A stretch of DNA of 64,000 nucleotides from Vibrio litoralis DSM 17657 (GTDB lineage: Bacteria > Pseudomonadota > Gammaproteobacteria > Enterobacterales > Vibrionaceae). The position numbers and the translations under genes are program-made. The DNA lies in contig NZ_KE384566.1 of NCBI RefSeq assembly GCF_000426765.1, positions 248,001 to 312,000 on the forward strand, read 5' to 3'. Shown in pieces: positions 20,255 to 29,629 of this stretch. Numbering within the stretch: position 1 is the first letter of the stretch; every line of letters starts with the position of its first letter. The notes beneath the pieces are model-generated. The model was given only the letters and a program-made list of their open reading frames with translations, had not been told where the DNA came from and searched no databases.

Positions 20255-21037
20255 ATGAAAAAGATATGTTTGGTGTTGTCCACGTTATTTTTAGCATCAT
20301 GTGCAAATTTTGCAGATGATGGTGACTATTCCGATGCGATTCAATCAGTGAAAGAACGCTCTAATTTTACTGAAATTAAAGGAAAAGCTTTCACAACAAG
20401 TGATATATTAGTTAGTAACAGTCAGATATTAAATAGTGCCGCGAATATTACCGCTATTTTCCCCAAGCAGGGTGCGACCAATATCGAATCGTCATATGTA
20501 GCTATGAGTATGACATATTTTAAAACATATAATCTTTATGAAGAAGCTCGTTATAATGGGAAAAGTGTGCCACTTAAGGCTTATAAAGTTACTAGTGAAA
20601 CTTGTAATGATAATTGTACAACGACACAGTATGTGACATTTCCTATTGATATGGCGACTTTAGAAAAAGCTAAGACAGAAGGTCTTGAATACCAAATTGC
20701 AACATCTAATGATTCTTCAGTCGTTGAGTACAAAATACCAGCCGGTTATATCCAAGCTATTTTTAATGAAGGGGCAGAACATAGTAATGCGACTCTTCAA
20801 GTGGGAGCACCTAAATCTGAAATCAGTAAACCACAAGAAATGGTTGAGTATTGGTATCAAGAAGCCGAACAAGCAGAAAAAGAAGCCTTCTCATCTTGGG
20901 CTTTCCAAAATCGTAAACAAGTTTCTGCAGACCTAAAAACAACGGGTAAGCCAAGTGAAATGTTGGACTACTGGTATAAAAAGGCATCTGAAGAGCAAAG
21001 AAGCCAAATCCTCACTTGGTTACTGAAAGTTGAGTAA
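20255..21037 (+). CDS. Lipoprotein with duplicated C-terminal YWY motif (DUF2057/UPF0319-like)
   Basis: The 260-residue protein starts with a lipoprotein signal (lipobox LASC, Cys16). The body is a beta-rich region of unknown fold with two Cys (NDNC, residues 117-121 area). The C-terminus has two related helical segments: PQEMVEYWYQEAEQAEKEAF (about 193-212) and PSEMLDYWYKKASEEQRSQI (about 233-252). Similar tails (MLxYWWxxA) occur, from memory, at the end of UPF0319/DUF2057 proteins, so a distant relative is likely. Function is unknown. It has its own terminator-like hairpin before cueR. Confidence 0.75.
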   Translation: MKKICLVLSTLFLASCANFADDGDYSDAIQSVKERSNFTEIKGKAFTTSDILVSNSQILNSAANITAIFPKQGATNIESSYVAMSMTYFKTYNLYEEARYNGKSVPLKAYKVTSETCNDNCTTTQYVTFPIDMATLEKAKTEGLEYQIATSNDSSVVEYKIPAGYIQAIFNEGAEHSNATLQVGAPKSEISKPQEMVEYWYQEAEQAEKEAFSSWAFQNRKQVSADLKTTGKPSEMLDYWYKKASEEQRSQILTWLLKVE

Positions 21038-21078
21038 GATTCACTCACTAATTCGATAACTCTACATGGTATACTTTG

Positions 21079-21116
21079 AATCGATCATAACCTCTGTTTA
21101 TGGTCGATTTTATTTT
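21079..21116 (+). terminator. Probable terminator between the lipoprotein gene and cueR
   Basis: A stem AATCGATCATAA / TTATGGTCGATT (with a G-T pair) around a 6-base loop is followed by TTATTTT. It ends only 12 bases before the cueR start, so it could instead lie in the cueR leader. Confidence 0.6.
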
Positions 21117-21127
21117 GGAGGATAATC

Positions 21128-21523
21128 ATGAACATTAGCCAAGTAGCGAAATTAACTGGGTTGTCGGCAAAGTCTATTCGTTTTTATGAATCGAAAGAGG
21201 TGATTAATCTACCACTGCGTGGTGAAAATGGTTATCGATATTACACAGATGAAATTGTTGAGCAGCTTAAATTAGTCGCGCGAGCACGAATGGTTGGTTT
21301 TAGCTTAGATGAGTGTAAAAGCTTAGTTGATCTAGCTAATGATCCTACTCGCCATAGCTGTGATGTGAAAGTAACAGCTAAGCAGAAACTTGTTGAGGTA
21401 AGAGAAAAATTATCGCAACTGCAAAAGATCGAGAAGCAGTTGACTCAGTGGATAAATGATTGCCCGGGAGATGAGAATCCCGATTGCCCAATAATCGATA
21501 ACTTAAGGGGCAATCAGAAATAG
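21128..21523 (+). CDS. cueR: MerR-family copper-responsive regulator CueR
   Basis: The 131-residue protein has an N-terminal winged helix (MNISQVAKLTGLSAKSIRFYES), a dimerisation helix (about 80-110) and the metal loop CPGDENPDC with Cys112 and Cys120. These are the same positions as the copper(I) ligands of E. coli CueR, and Ser77 marks a monovalent-ion sensor. Known role: it activates copA and cueO-type efflux genes by remodelling their promoters. Those targets are not adjacent here. RBS GGAGG precedes the ATG. Confidence 0.92.
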   Translation: MNISQVAKLTGLSAKSIRFYESKEVINLPLRGENGYRYYTDEIVEQLKLVARARMVGFSLDECKSLVDLANDPTRHSCDVKVTAKQKLVEVREKLSQLQKIEKQLTQWINDCPGDENPDCPIIDNLRGNQK

Positions 21524-21567
21524 ACTGGCGCAGTACTTTATAATACAAGTACACGCTGATATCACGC

Positions 21568-22422
21568 CTAGTAAAGTAGTGAATAAAGTTGTCTGCGATA
21601 TTTAGAGGCAAGAGCATTTCCTTGACCTAGTGCAGATAAAATATCCATACACACCGTTTTGACTTCTCCATCACGAGCATGGAGATCTTTCTTCAAAATG
21701 CCCATCAATAATTGTAGAGCTTCTTCATCTCGTGCGACCTGGTGATATTGCAGAGCTAAATCACATAGGCATGCTAGATTGGTTGGATCTTCTGCAAATT
21801 GTGATTCTAGTGCTTGAATTTCAGGGCTGTCTGCCGCCTGTTCATGCAATTCTAATTTTGCCACTAAGCCTTTGTAATAATTATCCTGGTATTCAAGTGG
21901 AATGCTGGCTAATTGTGTTTTAGCAAGATCAAACTGTTGTGTCTCTAATAAACAATCGGCAATGGCGAGCTTGATATCACCACGTGAAGTGTAGTTTTCC
22001 GGTAATGTCTGTAAAGCGGTTAAGGCCTCTTGATGTTGCTTGTTCTCCATTGCTTCAATGGCAGATTTAAGAGCCAAATCTTCTGGGCTTGGAAGGTGTT
22101 TCACCAACATAGTTGTGATGGTTTCAATACTTTGAGGCCCAGCCATGCCATCGACCGCTTGACCATTAGAAAACAAAGCAATCGTTGGGAGAGACTGGAC
22201 ACCAAATTGAGAGGCTAAAGCTGGCTCTGCTTCGCAGTTAAGAAAAGCGAGCGTGAATGCGCCTTGATATTGATTGGCAAGTGTTTGTAATTCATTGATA
22301 ACAACAGTGCTTTCAGCCACCGATGGTGCCCAAAAGTGGATAAGAACAGGCTGTTGCTGAGAAAGTTCTATCGTTGGGCGGAAATTTTGTTCATTAAGTT
22401 CAATGATGAATTCTGGCTGCAT
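21568..22422 (-). CDS. cnoX: Chaperedoxin-like protein CnoX (YbbN)
   Basis: The 284-residue protein has an N-terminal thioredoxin domain (1-108) and a C-terminal TPR-like helical domain (about 112-284), the architecture of E. coli CnoX, a holdase that hands substrates to GroEL/ES and DnaK. The active-site loop reads [12 protein letters not shown], with no Cys in the CxxC position; E. coli keeps one Cys (SxxC). Redox protection by mixed disulfide is therefore unlikely at that site, while chaperone function may remain. It converges on cueR. A repeat end lies about 10 bases upstream of its start. Confidence 0.9.
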   Translation of the reverse strand: MQPEFIIELNEQNFRPTIELSQQQPVLIHFWAPSVAESTVVINELQTLANQYQGAFTLAFLNCEAEPALASQFGVQSLPTIALFSNGQAVDGMAGPQSIETITTMLVKHLPSPEDLALKSAIEAMENKQHQEALTALQTLPENYTSRGDIKLAIADCLLETQQFDLAKTQLASIPLEYQDNYYKGLVAKLELHEQAADSPEIQALESQFAEDPTNLACLCDLALQYHQVARDEEALQLLMGILKKDLHARDGEVKTVCMDILSALGQGNALASKYRRQLYSLLY

Positions 22423-22431
22423 CTCAATATC

Positions 22432-22451
22432 CTTGAAGTCACTTGGGTGTA
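22432..22451. repeat. Solo repeat end (CTTGAAGTCACTTGGGT type)
   Basis: CTTGAAGTCACTTGGGTGTA differs in one base from the right end of the 267-base element at 22768-23034. It lies just upstream of cnoX and looks like a decayed remnant of the same repeat family. Confidence 0.55.
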
Positions 22452-22540
22452 GTAGGCTCGGGAGGCCTAAATCATTTATATAACAATGAGGTCGCCACTA
22501 TGATAATTCAAGGTAGTAGGGTAATAAGATAAAGGTCAAA

Positions 22541-22607
22541 GCCGCTTGTTTGATGTTTTAACTTGCCCTTCTGGAGCTTCATCTTGAGGTCACTTGGGTA
22601 TATTAAT
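22541..22607. repeat. Deleted copy of the TATACCC-end repeat
   Basis: The segment carries parts of the 267-base element's interior (AACTTGCCCTT, GGAGCTTCAT) joined directly to its right end (CTTGAGGTCACTTGGGTATA, then TTAAT). Relative to the full copy it lacks most of the right half. It is in the same orientation as the full copy, about 430 bases away. Confidence 0.6.
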
Positions 22608-22767
22608 ACTCGAAAAGCTTTTCTGCCATTAGAATATCAAAAAAATAGTGCATACAATGGCTATACACAGCCAGTTAAGTTGGTTGAGGGTCATTAAACT
22701 ACTCCATCATCGCCTCTCTATTTTTGAATAATGACACATAAATATTAAGGTTTAATGACATGGGGTT

Positions 22768-23034
22768 TATACCCAAGTAACTTCAAGGTGCGAGTTTCAG
22801 CAAGAATAAAACAAGCTTTAAGCAAGGCAAATTGAATATGATCATAGTTATTCTATCTCTGTTCAATTTAACGCGGCATAAAGCTTGTTTTAACTTGCCC
22901 TTCGGGAGCTTCATTCAAACCTTTATGCCGCGTCAGATTGGTTTGAAAGGTGCTTACATTCCTTCGCCAATCTTCCTTACCTAAAGATTTGGATGAAAGC
23001 TCTGAATTCTGCATCTTGAAGTCACTTGGGTATA
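22768..23034. repeat. 267-base element with terminal inverted repeats (MITE-like)
   Basis: The ends are TATACCCAAGTAACTTCAAG... (22768-22791) and ...CTTGAAGTCACTTGGGTATA (23011-23034), inverted repeats that match at 22 of 24 positions. The interior has a perfect 13-base inverted repeat, ACGCGGCATAAAG and CTTTATGCCGCGT, around a loop with CCCTTCGGGAGC. There is no gene inside. Its right end touches the stop codon of the epimerase gene (23035-23037). It belongs to the same family as the smaller copies at 8748, 22432, 22541 and 47617. Confidence 0.7.
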
Positions 23035-23949
23035 TTAATCTCTACTGGATAAAATTTGCTTTAATGCGGGCTCTAAGTGAGAAAAGGTAAAGATAAAGCC
23101 TAATTCAGTAAGATGCTTAGGCTTAGCTCTGACACTATCAAAAAGCAATTGTGAAGATTCGCCCATGATCAGATTCATCATCCATTTAGGTGTTGTGATG
23201 ATTGCGGGGCGCTTGAGTGTTTTTGCTAAGGCATCACTAAATGCTAGGTTGGTGACAGGATGAGGGGCACTAAGGTTAAAGATACCAGCGGCTTTTTTAT
23301 GATTGATTAAGTAGGTAATTGCACGAGCTGCATCCTGCAAATGGATCCATGGCATATATTGCTTACCATTCCCCATCTTCCCTCCAACACCTAACTTAAA
23401 TGGAGGTAGCATAGCTGCAAGAGCACCGCCATCGGAACCTAAAACAATACCTGTACGTAGTAAACAGACTCGAGTGTTTTTACTTTGCGCTTGCATGGCA
23501 ATGTTTTCCCATCGCTGGCAAACTTTATAAGGGAAACCAGACGTTGCAAGAGCCGTATTTTCATAGACTTGCTGTTTATCTTTATCGCCATAAATGCCTA
23601 TCGCAGAGCCGCTAATAAAACATTCGGGAGGGGAGGTACTTTTATTGATGAGATCAACTAATTGCTGCGTAGTGCCCCAGCGGCTAGCACAAATTTTTTG
23701 TTTTTGAGTTGTGGTCCAACGTTTGGTGGCGATCGGTTCACCTGCTAGATTAATCACCACATCAATATGATTAAGATCAGAGAAGCTGGATAATTTATCG
23801 ATATAGTCAATATTAGAAAAATCAGTATGTTTTAACGCTGATTTTGCTTTTTTCGGAGAGCGAGTCAACACTGTAATCTGATGACCCGTGAGATGTTTAA
23901 TTAACTCACAGCCGATAAAACCTGTTCCTCCAGTGATTAATATATGCAT
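23035..23949 (-). CDS. TIGR01777-family NAD(P)-dependent epimerase-like protein (YfcH type)
   Basis: The 304-residue protein opens with the Rossmann dinucleotide motif ITGGTGFIG (residues 4-12) of extended short-chain dehydrogenases. It has the NLAGEPIATKRWT segment typical of the YfcH/TIGR01777 family and a C-terminal DUF1731-like region (from about 255, LKRPAIITTPKWMMNLIMG). The substrate is unknown, as for the whole family. The stop codon abuts the 267-base repeat. Confidence 0.9.
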   Translation of the reverse strand: MHILITGGTGFIGCELIKHLTGHQITVLTRSPKKAKSALKHTDFSNIDYIDKLSSFSDLNHIDVVINLAGEPIATKRWTTTQKQKICASRWGTTQQLVDLINKSTSPPECFISGSAIGIYGDKDKQQVYENTALATSGFPYKVCQRWENIAMQAQSKNTRVCLLRTGIVLGSDGGALAAMLPPFKLGVGGKMGNGKQYMPWIHLQDAARAITYLINHKKAAGIFNLSAPHPVTNLAFSDALAKTLKRPAIITTPKWMMNLIMGESSQLLFDSVRAKPKHLTELGFIFTFSHLEPALKQILSSRD

Positions 23950-24065
23950 AACCTCTCCTTGTTTGTCACTATTATTATAGCTTTCATGTGGGCACTCCCA
24001 TCCAATGTGAGGTAAGAAAAGTTAGGCAAGCGGTTAACTTTCCCTTATGTCATTAGGAGGAAGTA

Positions 24066-24572
24066 TTATTGAGAGAATAAAACTGTCGAGCCATGCGCTA
24101 AACTGGTTAGCAATAGAGTACGGTCATTGACTACGTCAATTTTTCGGCTTTGTTGGGCATTGATCTTAAATAGTGTTTTCAATTTCTCGACTTGCTCTGG
24201 TGTTATTTGAGTGATCGGGGTAGTTGAAATATCTTTAAATTCGCTTGCATCAATAATCAAGTAATGGTCGCTGAGCTCCCAGTTTCCAGATTCAGAAATG
24301 ACGATTTCTACCGGCTTCTCGATATCTTTACTCGTAAAAACTAGCGTCGAGTTTTTGATATATGTCTGGTTTGGCAGGTACTTAACGGTTGATGAAATAC
24401 TGGCCTTATCTAGATGCTGAATTTTTTGATCCCAAAAGTTCATATAAGCAATCGTCGTGGATTGCCACTCTTTTGAAGTCAGTTTTTGCTTTAGTTTGAT
24501 ATCACCCTGCCAATAGTTCCATGAGCCTATTAGAGCGACAACAAGTGCGATAATCGATATTGTTTTTTTCAT
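24066..24572 (-). CDS. toxS: Transmembrane regulatory protein ToxS
   Basis: ToxS is the periplasmic partner that stabilises and activates ToxR. From ATG 24572 the protein has 168 residues: one N-terminal membrane helix (about 4-20, ISIIALVVALIGSWNYW), then a periplasmic domain with family motifs KYLPNQTYI, LIIDASEFKDIS and LTSLAHGSTVLFS. I chose this ATG because AGAGG lies 6 bases upstream; a TTG at 24590 would overlap toxR. It begins 8 bases after the toxR stop in a two-gene operon. Confidence 0.93.
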   Translation of the reverse strand: MKKTISIIALVVALIGSWNYWQGDIKLKQKLTSKEWQSTTIAYMNFWDQKIQHLDKASISSTVKYLPNQTYIKNSTLVFTSKDIEKPVEIVISESGNWELSDHYLIIDASEFKDISTTPITQITPEQVEKLKTLFKINAQQSRKIDVVNDRTLLLTSLAHGSTVLFSQ

Positions 24573-24580
24573 GTTAGCCT

Positions 24581-25435
24581 CTATTGACAAAGGGATTCAA
24601 AGTTCGTTTGGTTAACAAACAATACAATGGTTTTATTTTGTTCGGTGTCTTTGAGAGGGTAGATGTAATTCAAAGCAATATGCTCACTTTCACCACCGGT
24701 TGCGATCACTCGTGAGAGGGTTGTCGGTACATGTTTTTGATAAGCCTCGGTACACCTTTCTATAATTGGCAACCATTGATCGATTTGTGGCTGGTTTGCC
24801 GGTACAAAAAGTGGAATATCGTTTTCCATTTCAATTTTAGTCAGCTCATTGCTATCAGGCACTTCGCTCACCCACGCTAAGGTAGGTAATAGAACGATGA
24901 GAGCCCAAACTAAATAAAGCCAAGCAGGGTTCTTAGCTTCTGCTTTAGTTGATGTTTCTTTGGTGCTGGCAGCGGTATTCTGACTTAAATTTGTGGTTTG
25001 CTTTGCTTCTTCAATATTATGAGTCGCCGCTGAGTCATATTCAGAATCCAGAGCTTCTGCTTTATCGGCTATGTCATGTGCTTGTGATTGAGTCGCAATA
25101 TCGACCGAAGAGATTAATTGATAGCCTCGTTTCGGTACTGTTTTCACAAATTGTGGAGACTTGGTGGAGTCTTGTAGCATTTTTCTAAGCGTAGAAATTG
25201 CTTGAGTAAGACTTGAATCGTCGACCTGAAATCCTTGGTCTCGCCATACATACTCATGCAATTGATCTCGGCTCACCACTTGATTTGAGTTTTCGATCAA
25301 GATCAAAAGTATACGGCTTTCATTACTTCCTAAACGTACGATATTGTTGTCATCATTGAGATCGCTTAGCGTGTTGCTATTAGGATCGAATATGAACTTT
25401 TGGGCAAGAATATATTTAGTGCCTATATTGGTCAT
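24581..25435 (-). CDS. toxR: Transcriptional activator ToxR
   Basis: ToxR is a membrane-bound regulator of porins and, in pathogens, virulence genes. The 284-residue protein has a cytoplasmic OmpR-type winged helix (about 10-112, with SRDQLHEYVW and VKTVPKRGYQLI). A variable linker rich in Ala, Thr and Glu follows, then one membrane segment (about 170-189) and a periplasmic domain with two cysteines (Cys228 and Cys283), as in V. cholerae ToxR. It is divergent from htpG, the same neighbourhood as V. cholerae. Presence of toxRS does not imply virulence, since it is general in Vibrionaceae. Confidence 0.95.
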   Translation of the reverse strand: MTNIGTKYILAQKFIFDPNSNTLSDLNDDNNIVRLGSNESRILLILIENSNQVVSRDQLHEYVWRDQGFQVDDSSLTQAISTLRKMLQDSTKSPQFVKTVPKRGYQLISSVDIATQSQAHDIADKAEALDSEYDSAATHNIEEAKQTTNLSQNTAASTKETSTKAEAKNPAWLYLVWALIVLLPTLAWVSEVPDSNELTKIEMENDIPLFVPANQPQIDQWLPIIERCTEAYQKHVPTTLSRVIATGGESEHIALNYIYPLKDTEQNKTIVLFVNQTNFESLCQ

Positions 25436-25576
25436 TTAGGTTTTCTCAGTAGCAGAAATTGGTTGAAATCGACCTTTCGCACAGCTAAAAATTAGCGAAA
25501 TTTAGATTTTGTGATGTTTTTCACCTTTATGATAATGAAAAATGATAAGAAAAACACGGTTTTGATGAATTTTTAC

Positions 25577-25605
25577 CTTGAATTTATATTCGCCCGCCCA
25601 AATTT
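25577..25605 (+). promoter_or_regulatory. Sigma-32-type heat-shock promoter of htpG
   Basis: CTTGAAT (25577-25583) and CCCAAATTT (25597-25605), separated by 13 bases, fit the sigma-32 consensus CTTGAAA and CCCCATNT. They lie about 65 bases before the htpG ATG. This is inferred from the consensus only. Confidence 0.55.
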
Positions 25606-25668
25606 GTAGAGTAAGTTTTTAACAAACAATTTTGTAATACCATCTGTACAAACAAGAGTGGAGTTCTA

Positions 25669-27594
25669 ATGAGCGATACAATGACAACAAATAAAGAAAC
25701 ACGTGGATTTCAATCAGAAGTAAAACAACTACTGCATTTGATGATCCACTCCCTGTATTCTAATAAAGAAATCTTCTTGCGAGAGCTAATCTCCAACGCC
25801 TCTGATGCGGCAGATAAACTCCGTTTTCAGGCATTATCGAATGCAGATTTGTACCAAGGTGATGCTGACCTAGGCGTAAAACTATCTTTCAACAGTGAAA
25901 CCAATACGCTGACCATTTCTGATAATGGTATTGGTATGTCACGTGAAGATGTGATTGAGCACTTAGGGACGATTGCTAAATCGGGTACGGCAGACTTCTT
26001 TTCTAAATTATCAGAAGACCAAAGCAAAGACTCTCAATTAATTGGTCAATTTGGGGTAGGCTTCTACTCAGCTTTCATTGTGGCGGATGCAGTCACGGTT
26101 CGCACTCGCGCGGCAGGCTTACCTGCGGATAAAGCTGTGCAGTGGCACTCTGCCGGTGAAGGTGATTACACGATTGAAGACATCACCAAAGAAACACGTG
26201 GTACCGATATTATTTTGCATATGCGCGAAGAGGGTAAAGAATTCTTAAATGAATATCGTCTGCGTGATGTGATTGGTAAGTACTCTGACCATATTGGTAT
26301 CCCTGTATCTATTTGGACAGAAAAAGACGTTGAAACTGGCGAAGAAAATGAAGACGGCACTAAAGTCACTAAAAAAGAAGCGTCTTGGGAACAAATCAAC
26401 AAAGCTCAAGCCTTATGGACGCGCGCGAAAAGCGAAATCAATGATGAAGAGTACATTGAGTTCTATAAGCATGTTTCGCATGACTTTGCCGACCCACTGA
26501 TCTGGAGCCATAACAAGGTTGAAGGTAAGAACGATTATACTAGCTTGTTATATATCCCATCGAAAGCGCCTTGGGATATGATGAACCGTGATCATCAAGC
26601 TGGTTTGAAACTGTATGTACAACGCGTTTTTATTATGGACGATGCTGAGCAGTTTATGCCTTCTTACTTACGCTTTGTAAAAGGCTTAATTGATTCTAAC
26701 GATCTACCATTAAACGTGTCTCGTGAGATTTTGCAAGATAACAAGATCACTCAATCGCTACGAAGTGCGTGTACTAAACGTGTGCTTGGTATGTTGGAAA
26801 AAATGGCCAACCGTGATGAAGAAAAATACCAAAACTTCTGGAAAGAGTTTGGTCTTGTTCTAAAAGAAGGGCCGGCAGAAGATTTCTCAAATAAAGAGAA
26901 AATTGCCGGTTTAATGCGCTTTGCCTCGACTCATGTTGATAATTCAGAGCAAACCGTATCTTTGGCTTCTTATGTTGAGCGTATGAAAGAAGGTCAGGAT
27001 AAAATTTATTATCTAACGGCTGATAGCTACGCTGCGGCGAAAAACAGCCCACACCTAGAGCAATTTAAAGCGAAAGGTCTGGAAGTGATTCTGATGTTTG
27101 ATCGCATTGATGAGTGGTTAATGAACTACTTAACCGAGTTCGATGGCAAGCAATTCCAAGCAATCACTAAAGCGGGTCTTGATCTGTCTAAATTTGAAGA
27201 TGAAGCGGAGAAAGAACAACAGAAAGAAACGGAAGAAGAGTTCAAATCTGTCGTTGAGCGTACTAAAAATTACTTGGGTGACCGAGTAAAAGAAGTTCGT
27301 ACGACCTTCAAGCTTGCAAGCACGCCAGCGGTTGTAGTGACCGATGATTATGAAATGGGCACACAGATGGCGAAACTGTTAGCGGCGGCTGGACAAGAAG
27401 TCCCAGAAGTGAAGTACATCTTCGAATTAAACCCTAATCATGCGTTAGTGAAGCGCATGGCAGATGAGGCAGATGAAGAAGCCTTTGGTCGTTGGGTTGA
27501 AGTGTTACTTGGTCAAGCTATGCTCGCAGAACGTGGCGCAATGGAAGATCCAAGTCACTTTGTCGGTGCAATCAACGCACTTCTTACTAAGTAA
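25669..27594 (+). CDS. htpG: Chaperone HtpG (Hsp90)
   Basis: HtpG is the bacterial Hsp90, an ATP-dependent chaperone. The 641-residue protein has the GHKL ATPase domain at the N-terminus ([32 protein letters not shown]), a middle domain with [10 protein letters not shown] and a C-terminal dimerisation domain. Length is typical for Vibrio. It lacks the eukaryotic MEEVD tail, as expected. A sigma-32-like promoter lies upstream and a GC-rich hairpin downstream. Confidence 0.98.
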   Translation: MSDTMTTNKETRGFQSEVKQLLHLMIHSLYSNKEIFLRELISNASDAADKLRFQALSNADLYQGDADLGVKLSFNSETNTLTISDNGIGMSREDVIEHLGTIAKSGTADFFSKLSEDQSKDSQLIGQFGVGFYSAFIVADAVTVRTRAAGLPADKAVQWHSAGEGDYTIEDITKETRGTDIILHMREEGKEFLNEYRLRDVIGKYSDHIGIPVSIWTEKDVETGEENEDGTKVTKKEASWEQINKAQALWTRAKSEINDEEYIEFYKHVSHDFADPLIWSHNKVEGKNDYTSLLYIPSKAPWDMMNRDHQAGLKLYVQRVFIMDDAEQFMPSYLRFVKGLIDSNDLPLNVSREILQDNKITQSLRSACTKRVLGMLEKMANRDEEKYQNFWKEFGLVLKEGPAEDFSNKEKIAGLMRFASTHVDNSEQTVSLASYVERMKEGQDKIYYLTADSYAAAKNSPHLEQFKAKGLEVILMFDRIDEWLMNYLTEFDGKQFQAITKAGLDLSKFEDEAEKEQQKETEEEFKSVVERTKNYLGDRVKEVRTTFKLASTPAVVVTDDYEMGTQMAKLLAAAGQEVPEVKYIFELNPNHALVKRMADEADEEAFGRWVEVLLGQAMLAERGAMEDPSHFVGAINALLTK

Positions 27595-27604
27595 AAATGA
27601 AATA

Positions 27605-27640
27605 AGGCCGGAAGTTGTGGTAAAATTCCGGCCTCAGTTT
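27605..27640 (+). terminator. Probable terminator of htpG
   Basis: A stem AGGCCGGAA / TTCCGGCCT with a 12-base loop is followed by a weak T-run (CAGTTTTG), 10 bases after the stop. Confidence 0.65.
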
Positions 27641-27682
27641 TGTAACAAGTCAGTATTTTTTGATACAACAAGGATATACTGA

Positions 27683-28411
<729 letters not shown>

Positions 28412-28496
28412 TTTTCAGGCTCACTTTAGTGTCTATTTAACGATTGATTTGATAGGCAAAATAGATAAGTGAGCGAGTAAGATTTTTGTTATATTG

Positions 28497-28526
28497 AGCG
28501 ACATTATTCGTAATGTCGCTTTTTTT
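28497..28526 (+). terminator. Terminator of adk
   Basis: A perfect 10-base stem AGCGACATTA / TAATGTCGCT with a TTCG tetraloop is followed by six T. It lies 86 bases after adk and 24 before hemH. Confidence 0.88.
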
Positions 28527-28549
28527 ATATCTTTTTGTAGAGGTCGAGG

Positions 28550-29518
28550 ATGGGCAAATCAGTCGTAAACAAAACAGGCGTTTTATTAGTCAACCTTGGA
28601 ACGCCAGAATCCCCATCAGCTCAAGGGGTTAAAGATTTTTTAAAACCGTTTTTGAGTGATAAACGTGTTGTGAGTATCCCGAGATTACTTTGGTGGCCTT
28701 TACTCAATGGTGTGATTTTACCGTTACGCTCACCTAAAGTGGCTAAAGTCTACCAGCAAGTCTGGATGGATGAAGGGTCGCCTTTAATGGTGTATTCAAA
28801 GCGCCAAGTCGAAAAGCTTGCACAGAAGCTTCAGCTCCCGGTAGAACTCGGGATGACTTATGGTAACCCTAGTATTGAAAGTGGCATTAATAAGCTGATT
28901 GAGCAGGGCTGCGATACGATTACCGTACTGCCTCTATATCCTCAGTATTCGAGTACCACCACGGCGGCGGTATCCGATGCGCTATCACGTAGTTTAGTAA
29001 AAATGATTGCTTTACCAGGATACCATTTCATTCGTGACTATTATGACCATCCTTTATATATCAAAGCATTAGCAACTAAGGTGCGCGCACATTGGCAGAA
29101 GGATGGTCAGGGTGACTACTTGTTGTGTTCCTATCATGGGATCCCGCAACGCCTCGCCAATCAAGGTGATGTTTATCCCAAGCATTGTGAAACAACCACA
29201 GAGTTGTTGCGTCTTGAGCTGGGCTTATCGCAACAGCAAATAGGCATGAGTTACCAATCCCGCTTTGGAAAAGAAGAGTGGCTGCAACCTTATACCGATA
29301 AAACGCTCGAAAGCTTAGCGGACAAGAAATTTGCCAACTTAGATGTTATTTCACCGGCTTTTGCTTGTGATTGTATTGAAACCTTGGAAGAAATTGCCAT
29401 TGAATGTAAAGACATCTATCAAGACGCTGGTGGGCAAGGCTACCGCTATATTGAATGCTTAAATGACTCGGATGAACATATTGAAATGATGGCTGACTTG
29501 ATTCGTTCAACGCAATAA
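28550..29518 (+). CDS. hemH: Ferrochelatase HemH
   Basis: HemH inserts iron into protoporphyrin IX, the last step of heme synthesis. The 322-residue protein opens with [12 protein letters not shown] and has the catalytic motif [10 protein letters not shown]. Near the C-terminus [15 protein letters not shown] carries the conserved Glu. Heme made here is needed by the Dyp peroxidase, the cytochromes and succinate dehydrogenase in this window. A converging terminator separates it from the peptide transporter gene. Confidence 0.97.
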   Translation: MGKSVVNKTGVLLVNLGTPESPSAQGVKDFLKPFLSDKRVVSIPRLLWWPLLNGVILPLRSPKVAKVYQQVWMDEGSPLMVYSKRQVEKLAQKLQLPVELGMTYGNPSIESGINKLIEQGCDTITVLPLYPQYSSTTTAAVSDALSRSLVKMIALPGYHFIRDYYDHPLYIKALATKVRAHWQKDGQGDYLLCSYHGIPQRLANQGDVYPKHCETTTELLRLELGLSQQQIGMSYQSRFGKEEWLQPYTDKTLESLADKKFANLDVISPAFACDCIETLEEIAIECKDIYQDAGGQGYRYIECLNDSDEHIEMMADLIRSTQ

Positions 29519-29547
29519 TGTATTGAATTTACCTGGCTATCTAACAT

Positions 29548-29588
29548 AAAAATACCGCACAGTTCAGATGAATTGTGCGGTATTTTTT
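29548..29588. terminator. Bidirectional terminator between hemH and the peptide transporter gene
   Basis: A long stem AATACCGCAC / GTGCGGTATT is flanked by A-run and T-run, so it can end both converging transcripts. Confidence 0.87.
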
Positions 29589-29629
29589 ACACGTTGAGGG
29601 TTCAGTTGTTAACCATAATCTATGGTGGG

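Noticed and set aside
24949-25188. Plus-strand frame opposite toxR
   Set aside because: Antisense to the intact toxR gene, with no ribosome binding site and no recognisable motif.
25527-25550. Fur-box-like sequence upstream of toxR (GATAATGAAAAATGATAAG)
   Set aside because: It keeps direct GATAAT-like repeats but lacks the inverted right half of a Fur box, and AT-rich DNA gives such matches by chance.
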